Source of the DNA: Bacteroidota bacterium
GTDB taxonomy: Bacteria > Bacteroidota > Bacteroidia > CAILMK01
Assembly: GCA_013287095.1 (NCBI GenBank)
Contig: JABDEJ010000097.1
Location: 1-6,888 of the forward strand
Direction of reading: 5' to 3'
DNA length: 6,888 nt
This document shows, one piece after another, positions 1-5,793 of this stretch (its first letter is position 1; each line of letters begins with the position of its first letter). The notes beneath the pieces are model-generated. The model had not been told where the DNA came from. It searched no databases and saw only the letters and a program-made list of their open reading frames with translations. The position numbers were made by a program, and so were the translations under genes.

Positions 1-1
1 A

Positions 2-589
2 CTCGATGGCGATACAAGGGGTGGGGCTGCTCTTTCGATTATGTCTGTCGTTACAAAACCGATCAAGTTTGTTGGCCTCGGTGAAAAGATGGATGCGATA
101 GATATCTTTTACCCCGATCGTATGGCCCAACGGATATTGGGGATGGGCGACATCGTTTCCTTTGTTGAAAAAGCCCAGGACGCCATTGATATTGAAGAAG
201 CAGAGCGCATTAACCGCAAGTTCAGGAAGAACCAGTTTGATTTCGAGGATTTCCTGAGCCAGTTGAAGCAGATTAAAAAGATGGGGAATGTAAAGGACCT
301 TATGGCTATGATTCCGGGAGTGAACAAAGCTGTAAAGGATATGGATTTTGACGACAGTGCCTTTGCTAAAACAGAAGCCATGATCTATTCCATGACACCG
401 TATGAACGCAAAAACCCTGATTCACTTGACGGCAGGCGCAAAAAACGTATCGCAGATGGTAGCGGCACTTCAGTACAGCAAGTAAATCAGTTGGTAAACC
501 AGCTTTTCGAAATGCGGAAGATGATGAAAACCATGAACAAATTCCAGGGAAGCGGCAGGGCTATGAAAGGGATGCCTTTTGGAAGATAG
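2..589 (+). CDS. ffh: Signal recognition particle protein Ffh, C-terminal part (5' truncated by the window)
   Basis: Ffh is the GTPase subunit of the signal recognition particle. It binds 4.5S/SRP RNA and the hydrophobic signal sequences of nascent chains in the cytosol and delivers ribosomes to the receptor FtsY at the membrane. Reading in frame from base 2 gives 195 residues. They begin inside the last GTPase motif (LDGDTRGGAAL), followed by the closing-loop segment (KPIKFVGLGEKM) and the linker FYPDRMAQRILGMGD, all typical of Ffh. The remainder is the methionine-rich M domain: QIKKMGNVKDLMAMIPG, then the RNA-binding helix-turn-helix RRKKRIADGSGTSVQQVN, then a Met-rich helix (EMRKMMKTMNK). 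The tail ends in GSGRAMKGMPFGR. An ATG at 41 is internal to the gene and is not the start; the N and most of the G domain lie upstream of the window. No clear terminator follows; the stop runs straight into repeat DNA. Confidence 0.97.
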   Translation, partial: LDGDTRGGAALSIMSVVTKPIKFVGLGEKMDAIDIFYPDRMAQRILGMGDIVSFVEKAQDAIDIEEAERINRKFRKNQFDFEDFLSQLKQIKKMGNVKDLMAMIPGVNKAVKDMDFDDSAFAKTEAMIYSMTPYERKNPDSLDGRRKKRIADGSGTSVQQVNQLVNQLFEMRKMMKTMNKFQGSGRAMKGMPFGR

Positions 590-599
590 GCATTAGGCG

Positions 600-700
600 T
601 CAGGAATCAGGAGTCAGGAAAGAGTGAGAAGTGAAAAGTAAGAAGTGAGAGGTGAGCAGATTTATTGCCAACGCTCTCGCTCTCCGCTCTTTCGCTCTCC
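600..700. repeat. Low-complexity intergenic repeat block downstream of ffh
   Basis: The block starts with overlapping TCAGGAATCAGG/AGTCAGGA units, then purine-rich GTGAGAAGTGAAAAGTAAG, then at 672-700 a pyrimidine-rich CGCTCTCGCTCTCC stretch. Bases 613-653 match 5495-5535 at 39 of 41 positions in the same orientation. The CGCTCT part has an inverted relative at about 6648-6676 upstream of osmC. Dispersed intergenic repeats of this general look are common in Bacteroidota genomes. The function is unknown. Confidence 0.75.
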
Positions 701-859
701 AATTGGGTTTACATTTTGTATCTTTTTTTAAGTTATTAATGTTAAACATCTTACTAACAATGAATTGGATGAATTTTTGGGTTAACATTTTATCAAAATT
801 GTAAACCATGTACATTTTCTTTAATAATTAACTTATTCATTATTAACAATTTAAGTAAA
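701..859. other. AT-rich intergenic stretch with no gene seen
   Basis: This is very AT-rich DNA with several GTTAACA/TTAACATTTT-like runs and stops in all frames. A 71-codon minus-strand reading frame (600-815) passes through it. Its C-terminal part is only translated repeat DNA and it shows no family features, so no gene is called. TTACATTTTG near 709 resembles a Bacteroidota -7 element, but no gene follows on the plus strand for more than 600 bases. Confidence 0.5.
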
Positions 860-940
860 ATAAATTTTCTCCCGCAGATCGCGCAGATTTTCGCAGATTT
901 TTGTAACGATACGTTCCGCACTTTCTGTGGGAGAATTTAT
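860..940. repeat. Inverted-repeat element carrying CGCAGAT tandem repeats
   Basis: The left end at 860-878 (ending TCTCCCGCAGA) and the right end at 924-940 (TCTGTGGGAGAATTTAT) are near-perfect inverted repeats of about 17 bp; differences are one base pair in the CCCGCAGA/TCTGTGGG part and a T-run length change. Inside, CGCAGAT-type units recur three times (875-900). CGCAGAT-rich repeats of this kind are familiar from intergenic DNA of Bacteroidota. The terminal inverted repeats and 81-bp size resemble a tiny non-autonomous element. No target-site duplication could be identified with confidence. Confidence 0.55.
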
Positions 941-1038
941 CTGAACTGTGATTTATTTGATACAACATGATTTGCTGTTTGGCGAACATTCTATCGCGCG
1001 CCAGCCCTTGCTTTCGCTAAAGCTATGACAGGCGAAGC

Positions 1039-1070
1039 AATTCGTAATTCGTAATTCATAGTTCGTAATT
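1039..1070. repeat. Short tandem repeat, 7-bp unit AATTCGT
   Basis: About 4.5 head-to-tail copies of a 7-bp unit: AATTCGT twice, then AATTCAT, AGTTCGT and a final AATT. A remnant of the same unit (AATTCGTAATT) lies at 2494-2504, just beyond the end of the large minus-strand gene. This slippage-prone repeat could vary in copy number between strains. Confidence 0.8.
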
Positions 1071-1220
1071 GTATAAGTACATATATAGTGAACTACCTAA
1101 GTGGATGCCTGTTTTTTAAAAATATTTTTCAACTTATATTTATACAATTAGTTACAGACGAAAATATTTTTGATTTTGTCGTCACTTCTGCTTTTAGTTT
1201 TGACAACTTTTGAAAAGTCA

Positions 1221-1380
1221 TCAAAGCTTATACTCCATGCTGGCAAGGATTAGCAGCCCGGAGTCTATTCGTAGCCCAATACCTACGAATAGCGGGAATG
1301 AGACTGTAGTGTAACCGATGCTTTTGCCATTGAAATAAAGCTACGGGTAAAATACATCCTTTACTTTTTGTAGTTTTACA
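1221..1380 (-). pseudogene. Possible decayed 3' end of an unidentified gene
   Basis: On the minus strand, bases 1340 to 1221 encode 39 residues and a TGA stop, with segments GYTTVSFPLFVGIGLRIDSG and LLILASMEYKL. The amphipathic beta-like pattern and aromatic-rich composition read like a real C-terminus rather than random DNA. The same frame continues upstream as VKLQKVKDVFYP but is broken by a TAG at 1341-1343, and there is no convincing start before it meets the divergently oriented gene at 1390. I therefore read it as a possible gene remnant. The family is not recognised. The alternative is that the stretch is a structured intergenic element, because it contains a perfect hairpin at 1265-1292. 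Confidence 0.3.
1265..1292. repeat. Perfect 10-bp hairpin
   Basis: CTATTCGTAG (1265-1274) and CTACGAATAG (1283-1292) are exact reverse complements around an 8-base loop. Flanking AGTCT (1263-1267) and AGACT (1301-1305) can pair in an alternative outer stem. There is no T-run on either side, so it does not look like an intrinsic terminator. It sits about 100 bp upstream of the nuclease gene and inside the possible gene remnant. Confidence 0.7.
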
Positions 1381-1389
1381 ATCTCATTT

Positions 1390-2427
1390 ATGGCTATGGG
1401 AAAAGAAATAATGATCAATAATACTGTTATTACAGACATTAAGGCCATTATCCTTGATGCAAAGGACAGGTCAATCCGATTGGTGGACCATGAGCGGACC
1501 CTGATGTATTGGCATATCGGGAAGCGTATCTTTGAAGAAGAACAGGAAGGTAAAGACCGGGCGGATTATGGTGAGTATCTCACCAAATTTATTTCAGAAC
1601 AATTGGAACCCGAATTTGGAAGTGGCTTCTCAAAAAGGCAGGTGGAGCTTTCACGTCAGTTTTACCGCACATTCCCAATTGCGAACGCACTGCGTTCGCA
1701 ATTGGGATGGACGCATTACAAAATGTTAATACGCATTGATAGTCAAGATAAAATGGAGTTTTATATAGCTGAAGCTATAAAAAATAACTGGACTACCCGT
1801 CAATTGGAACGACAGATTTATAGCAGTCTTTGGGAACGATTACTCATAAGCAACGACAAGGAAAGTGTATTGGCCATTGCCAGGAATGAGAAACAACCAT
1901 CGGATGCAAAAGAGATCATAAAAGACCCGATGTACCTTGAATTTTTAGGGTTAAAGCACGAGGCATCCTACTACGAAAAGGATTTGGAGCAGGCCATTAT
2001 TACCCATCTTCATGATTTCTTGTTGGAACTGGGCAATGGCTTTGCTTTTGTGGCAAGGCAAAAGCGGCTTCATATTGAAGGGGATGAGTTCTTTATAGAC
2101 CTAGTCTTCTATAACCGGCTTTTGCAGTGCTTTGTGATTATTGAGATAAAGACAACCAGGCTTACACATCAGGATATAGGCCAGTTGCAGATGTATGTAA
2201 ACTATTATGACCGATACGAAAAGCGCGAATTTGAGAACCCCACCATCGGGATTTTGCTTTGTGCCGAGAAGAACAATGCTGTTGTAAAAATTTCCCTCCC
2301 GGAAAGCAATAAAACCATCATTGCCAGCGAATACAAACTATACCTGCCTACCGAACAACAATTGATTGCCGAATTGAAGAAGGAGATTGAAAGGCAGGAT
2401 GATATAAATGAGAATGGGCATGGGTAA
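1390..2427 (+). CDS. DUF1016/YhcG-family PDDEXK nuclease domain protein
   Basis: This is an intact 345-residue protein of the YhcG/DUF1016 family. The N-terminal DUF1016 part covers about residues 15-170, with the conserved LMYWHIGKRI, FSKRQVELSRQFY, LGWTHYKMLIRI and NNWTTRQLERQI segments. The C-terminal PDDEXK-type domain covers about 175-335: DPMYLEFLGL, LGNGFAFVARQKRL, then D237 in FFIDLVFYNRL, E252-I-K254 (the E-x-K of the fold) and Q265 in GQLQMYVNYYD. The metal-binding residues expected of the fold are thus present and catalysis is plausible. The biological role of the family is unsettled; members often lie near restriction-modification or other mobile genes, but none is visible here. 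The start is uncertain: in-frame ATGs lie at 1390, 1396 and 1411. The last follows GGAAAAGAAATA, a weak ribosome-binding-like stretch, and would fit the usual family N-terminus. A 35-bp palindrome sits inside codons 95-106. No convincing promoter was found. Confidence 0.93.
   Translation: MAMGKEIMINNTVITDIKAIILDAKDRSIRLVDHERTLMYWHIGKRIFEEEQEGKDRADYGEYLTKFISEQLEPEFGSGFSKRQVELSRQFYRTFPIANALRSQLGWTHYKMLIRIDSQDKMEFYIAEAIKNNWTTRQLERQIYSSLWERLLISNDKESVLAIARNEKQPSDAKEIIKDPMYLEFLGLKHEASYYEKDLEQAIITHLHDFLLELGNGFAFVARQKRLHIEGDEFFIDLVFYNRLLQCFVIIEIKTTRLTHQDIGQLQMYVNYYDRYEKREFENPTIGILLCAEKNNAVVKISLPESNKTIIASEYKLYLPTEQQLIAELKKEIERQDDINENGHG
1673..1707. repeat. Perfect 35-bp palindrome within the nuclease coding sequence
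   Basis: The 17-bp arms are exact reverse complements around a single central C at 1690 (left arm contains CCCAATTGCGAACGCA, right arm TGCGTTCGCAATTGGG). It lies in frame and encodes F95-P-I-A-N-A-L-R-S-Q-L-G106, just before the conserved WTHY motif. The peptide fits the family alignment as I know it, so the palindrome does not break the protein. In the transcript it would form a very stable hairpin about 300 nt into the message. Confidence 0.93.
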
Positions 2428-2453
2428 AAATTGATATCAATAAGTTGTTTGTC

Positions 2454-2485
2454 AGCGTATTCCGGTCTGTCAGGAGACAAACCGG
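2454..2485. repeat. REP-like palindrome, copy E, in the convergent gap
   Basis: Arms CCGGTCTGTC (2462-2471) and GACAAACCGG (2476-2485) flank an AGGA loop, with one mismatch. The flanking AGCGTATT (2454-2461) is shared with copy D, giving 26 identical bases at 2454-2479 and 5415-5440. It lies between the stops of the convergent nuclease and surface-protein genes. It could act as a shared transcription barrier there, although no T-tract follows on either strand. Confidence 0.85.
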
Positions 2486-2503
2486 GGAGAAGGTAATTCG
2501 TAA

Positions 2504-5095
2504 TTATTCTACCACCAACGTACCCGCCTTAATCTGATTAGTTGAATGTGAGAATTTATATTTGATCTTATAAATATATACCCCTCCAGGACATGTCAGG
2601 TTTTTAAATGTTCCGTCCCAACCTGTGTTGATATTATTTGATTCAAAAATCCTTTCTCCCCAGCGATTATAGATTTCCAGGGTATAGTTTACAGGCTCAC
2701 AGGCAGATTCTACATAAAATATGTCGTTAATATGGTCATTATTCGGAGTGAAAATATTGGGGATGAATAGATAACAATCGCAATTACTATCTGTAATGGT
2801 GGAAGCATAGGTCTTTGTTCCACAAAGGTTTTTAAGGGTTACAGAATAAGTCCCTGATGAATTTATAGTATAATCACTGTCTGTTTTGCCATCTTGCCAG
2901 AGAATGGAGCCGTTGAAATTTTTGATAGAAACTGGAATAGACTGCCCATCGCAGATTACGGTGTCTGAAGGAAGCACCCGTGCCGGGAAAAGATCATATT
3001 TAACATTTATGGTATCAGCAAAATGACATGTACCATCATATACGGCTAATATATAGGCATTTGGCGCAGTTACATAAAGCAGTTGGCCTGTGCTGCCTGT
3101 GTTCCATTGGTACTGATCGTTTGGCCATGTTGGGCCTGCCAAAACCAAGGTATCTCCCTGGCAAAGGGTAGTATCGTTGCCGAGGTTGTAGCCGTGATTA
3201 TCATAAGCCAAATTGAAGCTATCGCTTTTGCTGCATCCTCCACCAGAAACCGTTATTTTATAAAATCCAGCCTGGTTTAGGGTACGTATTGGCATGGTAT
3301 CACCGTTGTTCCAAATATAATTAGTTGCTGACGGTACTGTACAGTTTAGATTTAAAACTGCATTGACACACAATGTGGTATCCCGTGGAAGCAGCTTAGA
3401 CGGAAAGATGATATATGTTACCATATCCGAAAAAGATTTGACCAGTCCCTGTACATAAACGATTACCTTTACGCTATAGGTCCCCGGTTTTGTATAGACA
3501 TGTGCAGGTTGAAACTGCCTGCTTTGCATACCATCTCCGAAGCTCCAGAGAACACTATCTGGGGTAGTATAATAATACAGGTGAAAATTGAAAGACGAAC
3601 GGCCACAAGAATGCACATAGCCTATACTGTCTGGCGGATATACAGGAGGATAACCCAATTTGCCAGCGAAAAGCATCGGATTATTATTCCCATCATTTAC
3701 TTTAAAATTGTCAAAATAAATACTATCTTCACTTCGTCCGGTAAAATAAACCGTGCCATTATCATCAGAGGCTATGTTATCAATTGCCGACGATGAAGTA
3801 CTTAAATTCTGATTTGTCTTAAAAATTTTGCACCATTGCAGAACACCTGCAGAATCACATTTATTGATATAAAGAAAATTAACAGTATCTTGGTCAACAT
3901 AAAAGGCATTCGCATCCGTTGTATTCGCTCCCGCAGCTAACGTATCCCTTCCTGTAAATATAATTCCGGAAAAGCTGCCCGCCATATAGCAGTTGCCATG
4001 ATGATCAAGGCTTATTTCTGAAAAATCTATATCATTTGATTCGCTTTGTAACTGGAGCATGCCCCCCGCCCAAAGGGGAACGCCTGCGGCATTAAACTTA
4101 ACCAGAAATGCAGAGTAATTAAACGGGGAGCTTATTTTAAGGCCGCCAAGGTCTGCACTGCCTCGCAATAACATTTTGGCACACATATTTCCTGAACTGT
4201 CAACATCGCAACTGGAACTATAACCGAAAATGTCATCAAAGAAATGAAACCAGGCAAAACTGCCTTCTTTGTTAAGTTTTCCTATAAAATGCCCCTGCGC
4301 CTGGTAAATAGTGTTGAATCCATAAGAGCTTAAATAGGTTGTACCTTGAGCGGTAATTGTATTGTCTGTCGTTGACCCATTAAAATAAATGTTTCCCTGT
4401 TTATTAACACAAATAGCTACATCAAAATTACCTGACATATCCTGAAGAAAAGGTTTTAGCCAAATGATAGTTCCCAGGCTGTCAGTTTTAACGATGAATT
4501 CAGTAAAGTTATTTGAATGAAAGTTATAGCTTTTCCCCTGGGCAGTAAACCCCTGGCCATTTGAATAATTATCAGTTAAAAGAAAATAGATATGCCCCGA
4601 ATCGTCCGAAACCATTTGCTGGCCTGTAATGTACGAATTCCCAACTGCGCTGTCTATGATGCTATGTGTCCATAAATCATTGCCCAAACTGTCTGATTCG
4701 GTTAAAAAAAACCCCTTTTTCGTATAAGAATCGTGCATAGCTGTGGCATAGTAGAAATTACCTTTGAACCCTGAATGCCCTGAAATAAATGCATCATAAT
4801 AATAGTATCCTGTGTTGAAGTTATTTATCTGTTTTGTCCAACGGAATTTCCCTGTCGTATCATAGCAGGTTATAAGGTTGTAATAATATCCCCTGAAGGT
4901 CTTGGCATGAAATGAAAAGGTATCCGAAATGCCGCTTTGGCAATAAACCTTTCCTGAGTTTTTGATATGAATGACCTGTTCACCATTACTAGTCCCATGG
5001 TATTGTTTTGAAGGGGCATCAAGCCATTCCACTTTTTGGGCTTTTGCCAAATAGCCATATTGCAGAAAACACAAAATGAATAAAATGCTTCTCAT
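2504..5095 (-). CDS. Secreted multidomain surface protein with propeller-like repeats, PKD domain and T9SS type B sorting domain
   Basis: This 863-residue protein starts with a signal peptide (MRSILFILCFLQYGYLAKAQ), likely cleaved near residues 19-20. Residues about 60-480 carry six repeats with a D/N-x-x-G-x-x-x-W motif (Trp at 86, 142, 212, 282, 342, 421), alternating with D-x-x-G-x-x-Y-like motifs (Gly at 167, 234, 302, 367, 447), as in SBBP-type beta-propeller repeats. A PKD domain follows (about 490-563; WSFGDG at 517-522, HVYTKPGTYSVKV). Then come three Ig-like modules of the D-T-x-x-C type, each with a Cys pair (C576/C621, C645/C690, C715/C758). The C-terminal 90 residues are a gliding-motility-associated (CHU_C, type B) sorting domain: IPNIFTPNNDHIND, EIYNRWGERIF, GWDG, CPGGVYIYKI. 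Such proteins cross the outer membrane by the type IX secretion system and are surface-attached or released. An adhesive or structural role is inferred; no catalytic motif is seen. The gene is monocistronic between repeat clusters. Confidence 0.93.
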   Translation of the reverse strand: MRSILFILCFLQYGYLAKAQKVEWLDAPSKQYHGTSNGEQVIHIKNSGKVYCQSGISDTFSFHAKTFRGYYYNLITCYDTTGKFRWTKQINNFNTGYYYYDAFISGHSGFKGNFYYATAMHDSYTKKGFFLTESDSLGNDLWTHSIIDSAVGNSYITGQQMVSDDSGHIYFLLTDNYSNGQGFTAQGKSYNFHSNNFTEFIVKTDSLGTIIWLKPFLQDMSGNFDVAICVNKQGNIYFNGSTTDNTITAQGTTYLSSYGFNTIYQAQGHFIGKLNKEGSFAWFHFFDDIFGYSSSCDVDSSGNMCAKMLLRGSADLGGLKISSPFNYSAFLVKFNAAGVPLWAGGMLQLQSESNDIDFSEISLDHHGNCYMAGSFSGIIFTGRDTLAAGANTTDANAFYVDQDTVNFLYINKCDSAGVLQWCKIFKTNQNLSTSSSAIDNIASDDNGTVYFTGRSEDSIYFDNFKVNDGNNNPMLFAGKLGYPPVYPPDSIGYVHSCGRSSFNFHLYYYTTPDSVLWSFGDGMQSRQFQPAHVYTKPGTYSVKVIVYVQGLVKSFSDMVTYIIFPSKLLPRDTTLCVNAVLNLNCTVPSATNYIWNNGDTMPIRTLNQAGFYKITVSGGGCSKSDSFNLAYDNHGYNLGNDTTLCQGDTLVLAGPTWPNDQYQWNTGSTGQLLYVTAPNAYILAVYDGTCHFADTINVKYDLFPARVLPSDTVICDGQSIPVSIKNFNGSILWQDGKTDSDYTINSSGTYSVTLKNLCGTKTYASTITDSNCDCYLFIPNIFTPNNDHINDIFYVESACEPVNYTLEIYNRWGERIFESNNINTGWDGTFKNLTCPGGVYIYKIKYKFSHSTNQIKAGTLVVE

Positions 5096-5121
5096 ATTCC
5101 GACTATAGGATTGATTGAGAT

Positions 5122-5143
5122 TGCAGCTTAAATTTAAGCTACA
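5122..5143. promoter_or_regulatory. Palindrome upstream of the surface-protein gene (candidate operator)
   Basis: AGCTTAAATTTAAGCT at 5125-5140 is a perfect 16-bp palindrome, extendable to 22 bp with one mismatched pair. It lies 30-48 bases upstream of the ATG of the surface-protein gene. On the minus strand it also contains TAAATTTA, a weak match to the Bacteroidota -7 box TAnnTTTG. A regulator site or promoter is possible, but AT-rich palindromes of this size can arise by chance. Confidence 0.3.
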
Positions 5144-5199
5144 GACGGATATTTAATAAAACAGGTTGCCTGTCTTTAATTTCCGCTGAGAAGACTTGC

Positions 5200-5254
5200 C
5201 CCCTCCCCGGTCTGTCTCCTGACAGACCGGAACTTAACTACATACCAAGATATT
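5200..5254. repeat. REP-like palindrome copy A, first unit of a decayed tandem array
   Basis: A perfect hairpin with arms CCGGTCTGTC (5207-5216) and GACAGACCGG (5221-5230) and a TCCT loop. The surrounding 55 bp (from CCCCTCCCC to ACATACCAAGATATT) recur 99 bp further on with 53 of 55 identities. The orientation is opposite to copies D and E, judged by the loop. Confidence 0.9.
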
Positions 5255-5256
5255 TC

Positions 5257-5285
5257 CCTCTCCCTAGCCTGTCTCCTGACAGAGA
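5257..5285. repeat. REP-like palindrome copy B, degenerate
   Basis: CTGTC-TCCT-GACAG (5269-5282) retains the core of the palindrome and a CCCTCTCCC lead-in like copies A and C, but the outer stem is lost. It lies between the two good tandem units, so the array looks like three copies with the middle one decayed. Confidence 0.7.
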
Positions 5286-5298
5286 AGTCGTCTATTTA

Positions 5299-5353
5299 CC
5301 CCTCCCCGGTCTGTCTCCTGACAGACCAGAACTTAACTACATACCAAGGTATT
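5299..5353. repeat. REP-like palindrome copy C, second conserved tandem unit
   Basis: Arms CCGGTCTGTC (5306-5315) and GACAGACCAG (5320-5329) flank a TCCT loop, with one mismatch. The 55-bp unit differs from copy A at only two positions (5328 and 5349), indicating a fairly recent duplication or gene-conversion-like event. Confidence 0.9.
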
Positions 5354-5414
5354 CAAAATAGTTTTATAAATCCTAAGCAAAAGGGTTTTTATCAAGGATA
5401 ATATATTGTTTACG

Positions 5415-5446
5415 AGCGTATTCCGGTCTGTCAGGAGACAGACCGT
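5415..5446. repeat. REP-like palindrome copy D, inverted relative to A-C
   Basis: Arms CCGGTCTGTC (5423-5432) and GACAGACCGT (5437-5446) flank an AGGA loop; nine pairs are perfect. The leading AGCGTATT is shared with copy E near 2460. Together with A-C it places a head-to-head arrangement upstream of the surface-protein gene. Confidence 0.9.
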
Positions 5447-5475
5447 GGAACAGGGGCAAAGATAGGAATCAGTCA

Positions 5476-5535
5476 TCAGGAATCAGGGTCAGTTGTCAGG
5501 AAAGAGTAAGAAGAGAAAAGTAAGAAGTGAGAGGT
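5476..5535. repeat. Second copy of the low-complexity repeat found after ffh
   Basis: It contains the TCAGGAATCAGG motif and a 41-bp core (5495-5535) matching 613-653 at 39 of 41 positions. The purine-rich GAAAAGTAAGAAGTGAGAGG part is identical. It lies immediately left of the nested inverted-repeat element. Confidence 0.85.
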
Positions 5536-5552
5536 CGTTTCTCAAGTACATT

Positions 5553-5715
5553 AATTTTCCCTCAGAGTCTCCCCCGGCACAATGTTCCCCAACCTCAAAA
5601 CAAAGGGGACTGAGGTAAATACGAACGCAAACTCATGTCGTGCATACCTCAGTGTCCCCCATCAGAGGTGTAGGTACATAAATATTGTGCAGTGGGGAGA
5701 CACTGAGGGGAAGTT
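5553..5715. repeat. Nested inverted-repeat element (possible non-autonomous mobile element or structured RNA)
   Basis: The outer arms, 5553-5586 and 5681-5715, are imperfect inverted repeats of about 35 bp; both include a CCTCAGxGTCTCCCC core and GCACAATxTT at the inner side. Inside them a second pair, GGGGACTGAGGTA (5605-5617) and TACCTCAGTGTCCCC (5645-5659), carries the same core in the reverse order. The core thus occurs four times in alternating orientation. A transcript could form a long double stem. No protein is credible here: the open frame 5582-5824 merely reads through the repeats. No transposase is near. Confidence 0.65.
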
Positions 5716-5740
5716 AAATATGCGAATGTGGTTGAGTCGT

Positions 5741-5761
5741 CTTGGGATTACAAATCCCAAG
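5741..5761. repeat. Perfect 9-bp hairpin CTTGGGATT / AATCCCAAG
   Basis: The arms at 5741-5749 and 5753-5761 are exact reverse complements with an ACA loop. GGGATTACAAATCCC-type hairpins resemble the REP-like sites I associate with IS200/IS605-type (Y1) transposases in Bacteroidota; that association is from memory and no such transposase gene is present in the window. Confidence 0.75.
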
Positions 5762-5767
5762 AGCATC

Positions 5768-5793
5768 GCGGATCCCCTTTGGGAGACATCCGC
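5768..5793. repeat. Hairpin GCGGAT / ATCCGC
   Basis: GCGGAT (5768-5773) pairs with ATCCGC (5788-5793), and TCCC/GGGA can pair within the loop. It follows the 5741-5761 hairpin by six bases, making a double-hairpin unit to the right of the nested element. Confidence 0.6.

Noticed and set aside
600..815. 71-codon minus-strand reading frame after ffh
   Set aside because: Its second half is translated repeat DNA (Arg/Ala-rich, then TSHFLLFTSHSF), with no family features and no promoter or ribosome-binding context.
1322..1380. Bacteroidota-type promoter for the nuclease gene (TTTTG/TACTTTTTG/TAGTTTTA candidates)
   Set aside because: The TAnnTTTG matches are imperfect and no TTTG box lies at the required 19-21 base spacing, so no promoter was called.
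2462..2485. Bidirectional rho-independent terminator between the convergent genes
   Set aside because: The hairpin is good but lacks a T-tract on both strands, and the same hairpin occurs at places with no gene end; it is annotated as a repeat.
3083..3796. Plus-strand reading frames opposite the surface-protein gene
   Set aside because: They are antisense shadows of a long, well-supported gene with clear domain structure.
5200..5446. CRISPR array, considered because of regularly placed palindromic repeats
   Set aside because: There are only two well-conserved tandem units, the spacing is uneven, one copy is inverted, the intervening sequence contains a degenerate copy, and no cas gene is present.
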